From an uncultured Mucispirillum sp. (GTDB lineage: Bacteria; Chrysiogenota; Deferribacteres; Deferribacterales; Mucispirillaceae): a stretch of 9,661 nucleotides of DNA. The DNA is taken from positions 1-9,661 of the forward strand of contig CAMEOC010000019.1 of the NCBI GenBank assembly GCA_945929285.1, given 5' to 3'. The translations under genes and the position numbers were made by a program. The notes below the pieces were generated by a model. It saw nothing but the letters and a program-made list of their open reading frames with translations. It did not search any database and was not told where the DNA came from. Of the stretch, positions 5,180-9,661 are shown piece by piece. Position 1 is the stretch's first letter. Every line of letters begins with the position of its first letter.

Positions 5180-7637
5180 TTTCTTCCCCCATATTTTCTT
5201 CATTATTTTCATTTTCATCTTTTGGCACAACAGTAAATGATATAATTTCATCACCAGATGTATTCATAAGCCTTGTGCCTTGAGTATTTCTACCAATAAC
5301 TGATACTTCAGAAGCAGAAATTCTTATAGTTTTACCGTTTTTAGTAATAAGCATAATATCATCTTCTTCTGGAGTTATCTGCCTAACACCTACAACAAGC
5401 CCAGTTTTAGAAGTAAGTTTCATAAGTTTTAAACCTTTACCACCGCGGGACTGGAGCCTGTATTCATCTTTATCTGTTCCTTTACCGTAACCAAGGGAAG
5501 TAACAGCTAAAAGCGGCCTTTCTTCTTCCACCACTTCAGCAGAAACAACCACATCATCTCTTTCAAGCATAATGCCACGGACACCTGTTGCAGTCCTACC
5601 CATAGGGCGAACATCTTCCACACTAAACTGTATTGTTTTACCATCTCTTGTAGCAAGGAAAACTTTATCATCATCAGCTGTTAAAAGTGTAGTAACAATT
5701 TCATCATTATCTCTTAAATTAAGGGCAATAATACCACTTCTACCGCTTTTAAATTCTATAGTTTTAACTCTTTTAACAACACCAAATTTAGTAGCAAAGA
5801 AAATAGATTTTGTTTCATCTTTTTCTGGCAGTGTTAAAAAGGATGCAATTTTTTCATTTTCATCTAAAGTTAAAAGGTTTGAAATATGCCTGCCTTTAGA
5901 ATCTCTAGACTGCTCAGGTATTTGGTAAACTTTTAAAAAATGCACTTTACCTTTAGTGGTAAATATAAAAAGGTGGCTTTTATTTGTGGTATAAATTATT
6001 TCTTCCACAAAATCTTCGCTTTTATTTGCAGCACCAATTTTTCCTTTACCGCCTCTTTTTTGGGCTGTAAAGTTATTAAGTAAAGTTCTTTTAATATAGC
6101 CGTTATGGGTGATAGTAACAACCATTTCATCATTTGGTATTAAATCTTCATAGTCAATATCATCTATGCTGTCAGCTATTTCTGTTTTTCTTTCATCGCC
6201 ATATCTGTTTTTAATATCAACTATTTCTTCCCTTATAACGCTCATAAGTTTAGATTTAGAATTAAGTATAGAATTATAATATTCTATATCTTTTTTAAGC
6301 TGTTCGTATTCTTCGTTTAACTTATCTATCTCTAACCCTGTAATTTTAGCAAGGCGCATATCAAGTATTGCTTGAGATTGAATATCTGATAAATCAAACC
6401 TTTCCATTAAAGCTTTTTTAGCAGTTGGAGTATCTTTTGATTCTTTAATAATTTTAACAACTTCATCAATATTGCTAACAGCTATTCTTAAGCCTTCAAC
6501 AATATGCATTCTTTCTTCAGCTTTCATTAATTTATAGCGAGTTCTTCTAGTAACCACTTCTATTCTATGGTTTAAAAACTCAGTTAATATATTTTCTAAA
6601 GAAAGTATTTGCGGCCTGCCACCAACTAAAGCAACCATATTAAAACCAAAGGATGATTCTAATGCAGTAAATTTATATAACCTGTTTAATATAACTTCAG
6701 CTGATTCGCCTTTTTTAACATCTATTAATATTTTAATACCTTTCATGCTGGATACATCTCTAATATCAGTAATGCCAGGTATTTTCTTTTCATTAACAAG
6801 CTCAGCAATTTTTTCAACAAGCACAGATTTATTAACCTGGTATGGAATTTCTGTTATAACAATCTGTTCTTTGCCACCTTTAATTTCTACAATTTCAGCC
6901 CTTGCCCTAATTCTAATACTTGCTCTACCAGTTTTATAAGCATTTATAATATCCCCTTTTCCCATAATAATACCGCTTGTAGGAAAATCTGGACCTTTAA
7001 TAATATTAAATAAACCTTCTTCTGTATAATTTTCTTCTTCTATCATATATAAAAGGCCGTCCATAACTTCTGTTAAGTTATGAGGTGGGATATTAGTAGC
7101 CATACCAACAGCAATACCAGAAATACCGTTTATTAAAAGATTTGGTATTTTTGTAGGAAAAACTGTAGGTTCTGTCATAGAGCCATCATAGTTTGGCATA
7201 AAATCTACAGTATTACAGTCAATATCTGCCATAAGCTCATCACTAATGCGAGCCATTCTAGCTTCTGTATAACGAGAAGCTGCAGCACTATCACCATCTA
7301 TTGAGCCAAAGTTACCTTGACCTATAACTAAAGGATAACGCATAGAAAAATCTTGAGCCAAACGAACTAAAGCATCATAAATTGCACTATCACCATGTGG
7401 GTGAAGTTTACCCATAGTATCCCCAACAATTCTGGCAGATTTTTTATTAGGTTTATTATACTGCACACCCATTTCGTTCATGGTAAAAAGCACACGCCTG
7501 TGAACTGGTTTTAAGCCGTCCCGCACATCAGGTAATGCCCTGCCTGCAATAACACTCATTGCATAATCTAAATAACTGTTTTTAAGAGTATCTTCAATAC
7601 TTACATCTTGTATATTTTTATTAATTATATCGCTCAT
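5163..7637 (-). CDS. gyrA: DNA gyrase subunit A
   Basis: GyrA breaks and rejoins DNA and wraps it, working as an A2B2 tetramer with GyrB to introduce negative supercoils. The 824 residues are full length. The breakage-reunion domain (about 1-490) shows [14 protein letters not shown] (35-48), the quinolone-region motif [10 protein letters not shown] (79-88) and the active-site tyrosine Y123 in SRYTEAR. The C-terminal six-bladed wrapping domain carries a GyrA box QKRGGKG (526-532), which separates gyrase from topoisomerase IV ParC, and a second box-like motif QSRGGKG (729-735). S84 and D88, equivalent to E. coli S83 and D87, are the wild-type residues, so no common quinolone-resistance change is seen. 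The protein ends in an acidic tail, [18 protein letters not shown]. The start ATG at 7637 follows the gyrB stop by 10 bp with GGTGAT as a likely ribosome site; the end overlaps folD by 17 bp. Confidence 0.98.
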   Translation of the reverse strand: MSDIINKNIQDVSIEDTLKNSYLDYAMSVIAGRALPDVRDGLKPVHRRVLFTMNEMGVQYNKPNKKSARIVGDTMGKLHPHGDSAIYDALVRLAQDFSMRYPLVIGQGNFGSIDGDSAAASRYTEARMARISDELMADIDCNTVDFMPNYDGSMTEPTVFPTKIPNLLINGISGIAVGMATNIPPHNLTEVMDGLLYMIEEENYTEEGLFNIIKGPDFPTSGIIMGKGDIINAYKTGRASIRIRARAEIVEIKGGKEQIVITEIPYQVNKSVLVEKIAELVNEKKIPGITDIRDVSSMKGIKILIDVKKGESAEVILNRLYKFTALESSFGFNMVALVGGRPQILSLENILTEFLNHRIEVVTRRTRYKLMKAEERMHIVEGLRIAVSNIDEVVKIIKESKDTPTAKKALMERFDLSDIQSQAILDMRLAKITGLEIDKLNEEYEQLKKDIEYYNSILNSKSKLMSVIREEIVDIKNRYGDERKTEIADSIDDIDYEDLIPNDEMVVTITHNGYIKRTLLNNFTAQKRGGKGKIGAANKSEDFVEEIIYTTNKSHLFIFTTKGKVHFLKVYQIPEQSRDSKGRHISNLLTLDENEKIASFLTLPEKDETKSIFFATKFGVVKRVKTIEFKSGRSGIIALNLRDNDEIVTTLLTADDDKVFLATRDGKTIQFSVEDVRPMGRTATGVRGIMLERDDVVVSAEVVEEERPLLAVTSLGYGKGTDKDEYRLQSRGGKGLKLMKLTSKTGLVVGVRQITPEEDDIMLITKNGKTIRISASEVSVIGRNTQGTRLMNTSGDEIISFTVVPKDENENNEENMGEENGSDS
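5183..5190 (-). promoter_or_regulatory. Ribosome binding site of folD inside gyrA
   Basis: On the minus strand GGGGGAAG lies just upstream of the folD ATG at 5179, with the G-run 6 nt from the start. These bases also encode Met-Gly-Glu in the acidic tail of GyrA. The G-run is striking in such AT-rich DNA and supports 5179 over the in-frame ATG at 5254. Confidence 0.65.
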
Positions 7638-7647
7638 GTAATCACCA

Positions 7648-9661
<2,014 letters not shown>

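Noticed and set aside
5180..5254. Upstream ATG of folD adding 25 residues
   Set aside because: The extension is the gyrA tail in another frame, is not FolD-like and has no better ribosome site; the family begins at MAVILDGK.
4470..6939. Plus-strand ORFs within folD and gyrA (4470-4727, 5572-5928, 6745-6939)
   Set aside because: They lie wholly opposite strongly conserved genes and encode low-complexity Ser/Leu/Thr-rich products.

Overview
This is a strongly AT-rich bacterial window made mostly of core housekeeping genes on the minus strand. Read right to left along that strand the order is gyrB (its 5' end lies beyond the right edge), gyrA, folD and mnmE. These four are packed with gaps of 10 bp, a 17-bp overlap and 1 bp, and look like one transcription unit. 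After an interruption comes mnmG, of which only the N-terminal half is inside the left edge. GyrB carries the long insertion between its TOPRIM domain and its C-terminal tail that is known from E. coli-type Gram-negative gyrases and is absent from the short GyrB of Firmicutes and most spirochaetes. Low GC plus this GyrB type plus adjacent gyrB-gyrA fits a Deferribacterota-like organism such as Mucispirillum. That assignment is inference and only moderately supported.

Layout: 1-995 mnmG (minus, partial). 996-1280 is an almost pure A/T intergenic stretch holding a perfect 16-bp parS palindrome (1156-1171), a near-consensus promoter for mnmG and a near-consensus promoter pointing the other way. 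1281-1967 (plus) is a decayed SAM-dependent methyltransferase with two frameshifts and an in-frame stop. 1967-2058 is a pair of 15-bp imperfect inverted repeats enclosing a possible promoter. 2103-2969 (plus) is an intact two-domain EamA/DMT-family transporter. 2974-4326 mnmE, 4328-5179 folD, 5163-7637 gyrA and 7648-9661 gyrB are all minus strand.

How the genes relate: GyrA and GyrB form DNA gyrase. FolD makes and interconverts 5,10-methylene-tetrahydrofolate, the one-carbon donor used by the MnmE-MnmG complex to modify U34 of certain tRNAs, so folD-mnmE adjacency is functionally coherent. The plus-strand block (methyltransferase remnant and transporter) separates mnmE from mnmG, which are often neighbours in bacteria, and looks like accessory DNA placed near the replication origin. 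The parS site and gyrase genes suggest an origin-proximal position, and parA/parB may lie just outside the window.

I did not find a clearly new multi-gene system. The points most worth a second look are the parS site, the unusual N-terminal loop of MnmE, the decaying methyltransferase with the repeats around it, and the folD start signal embedded in the acidic tail of gyrA.
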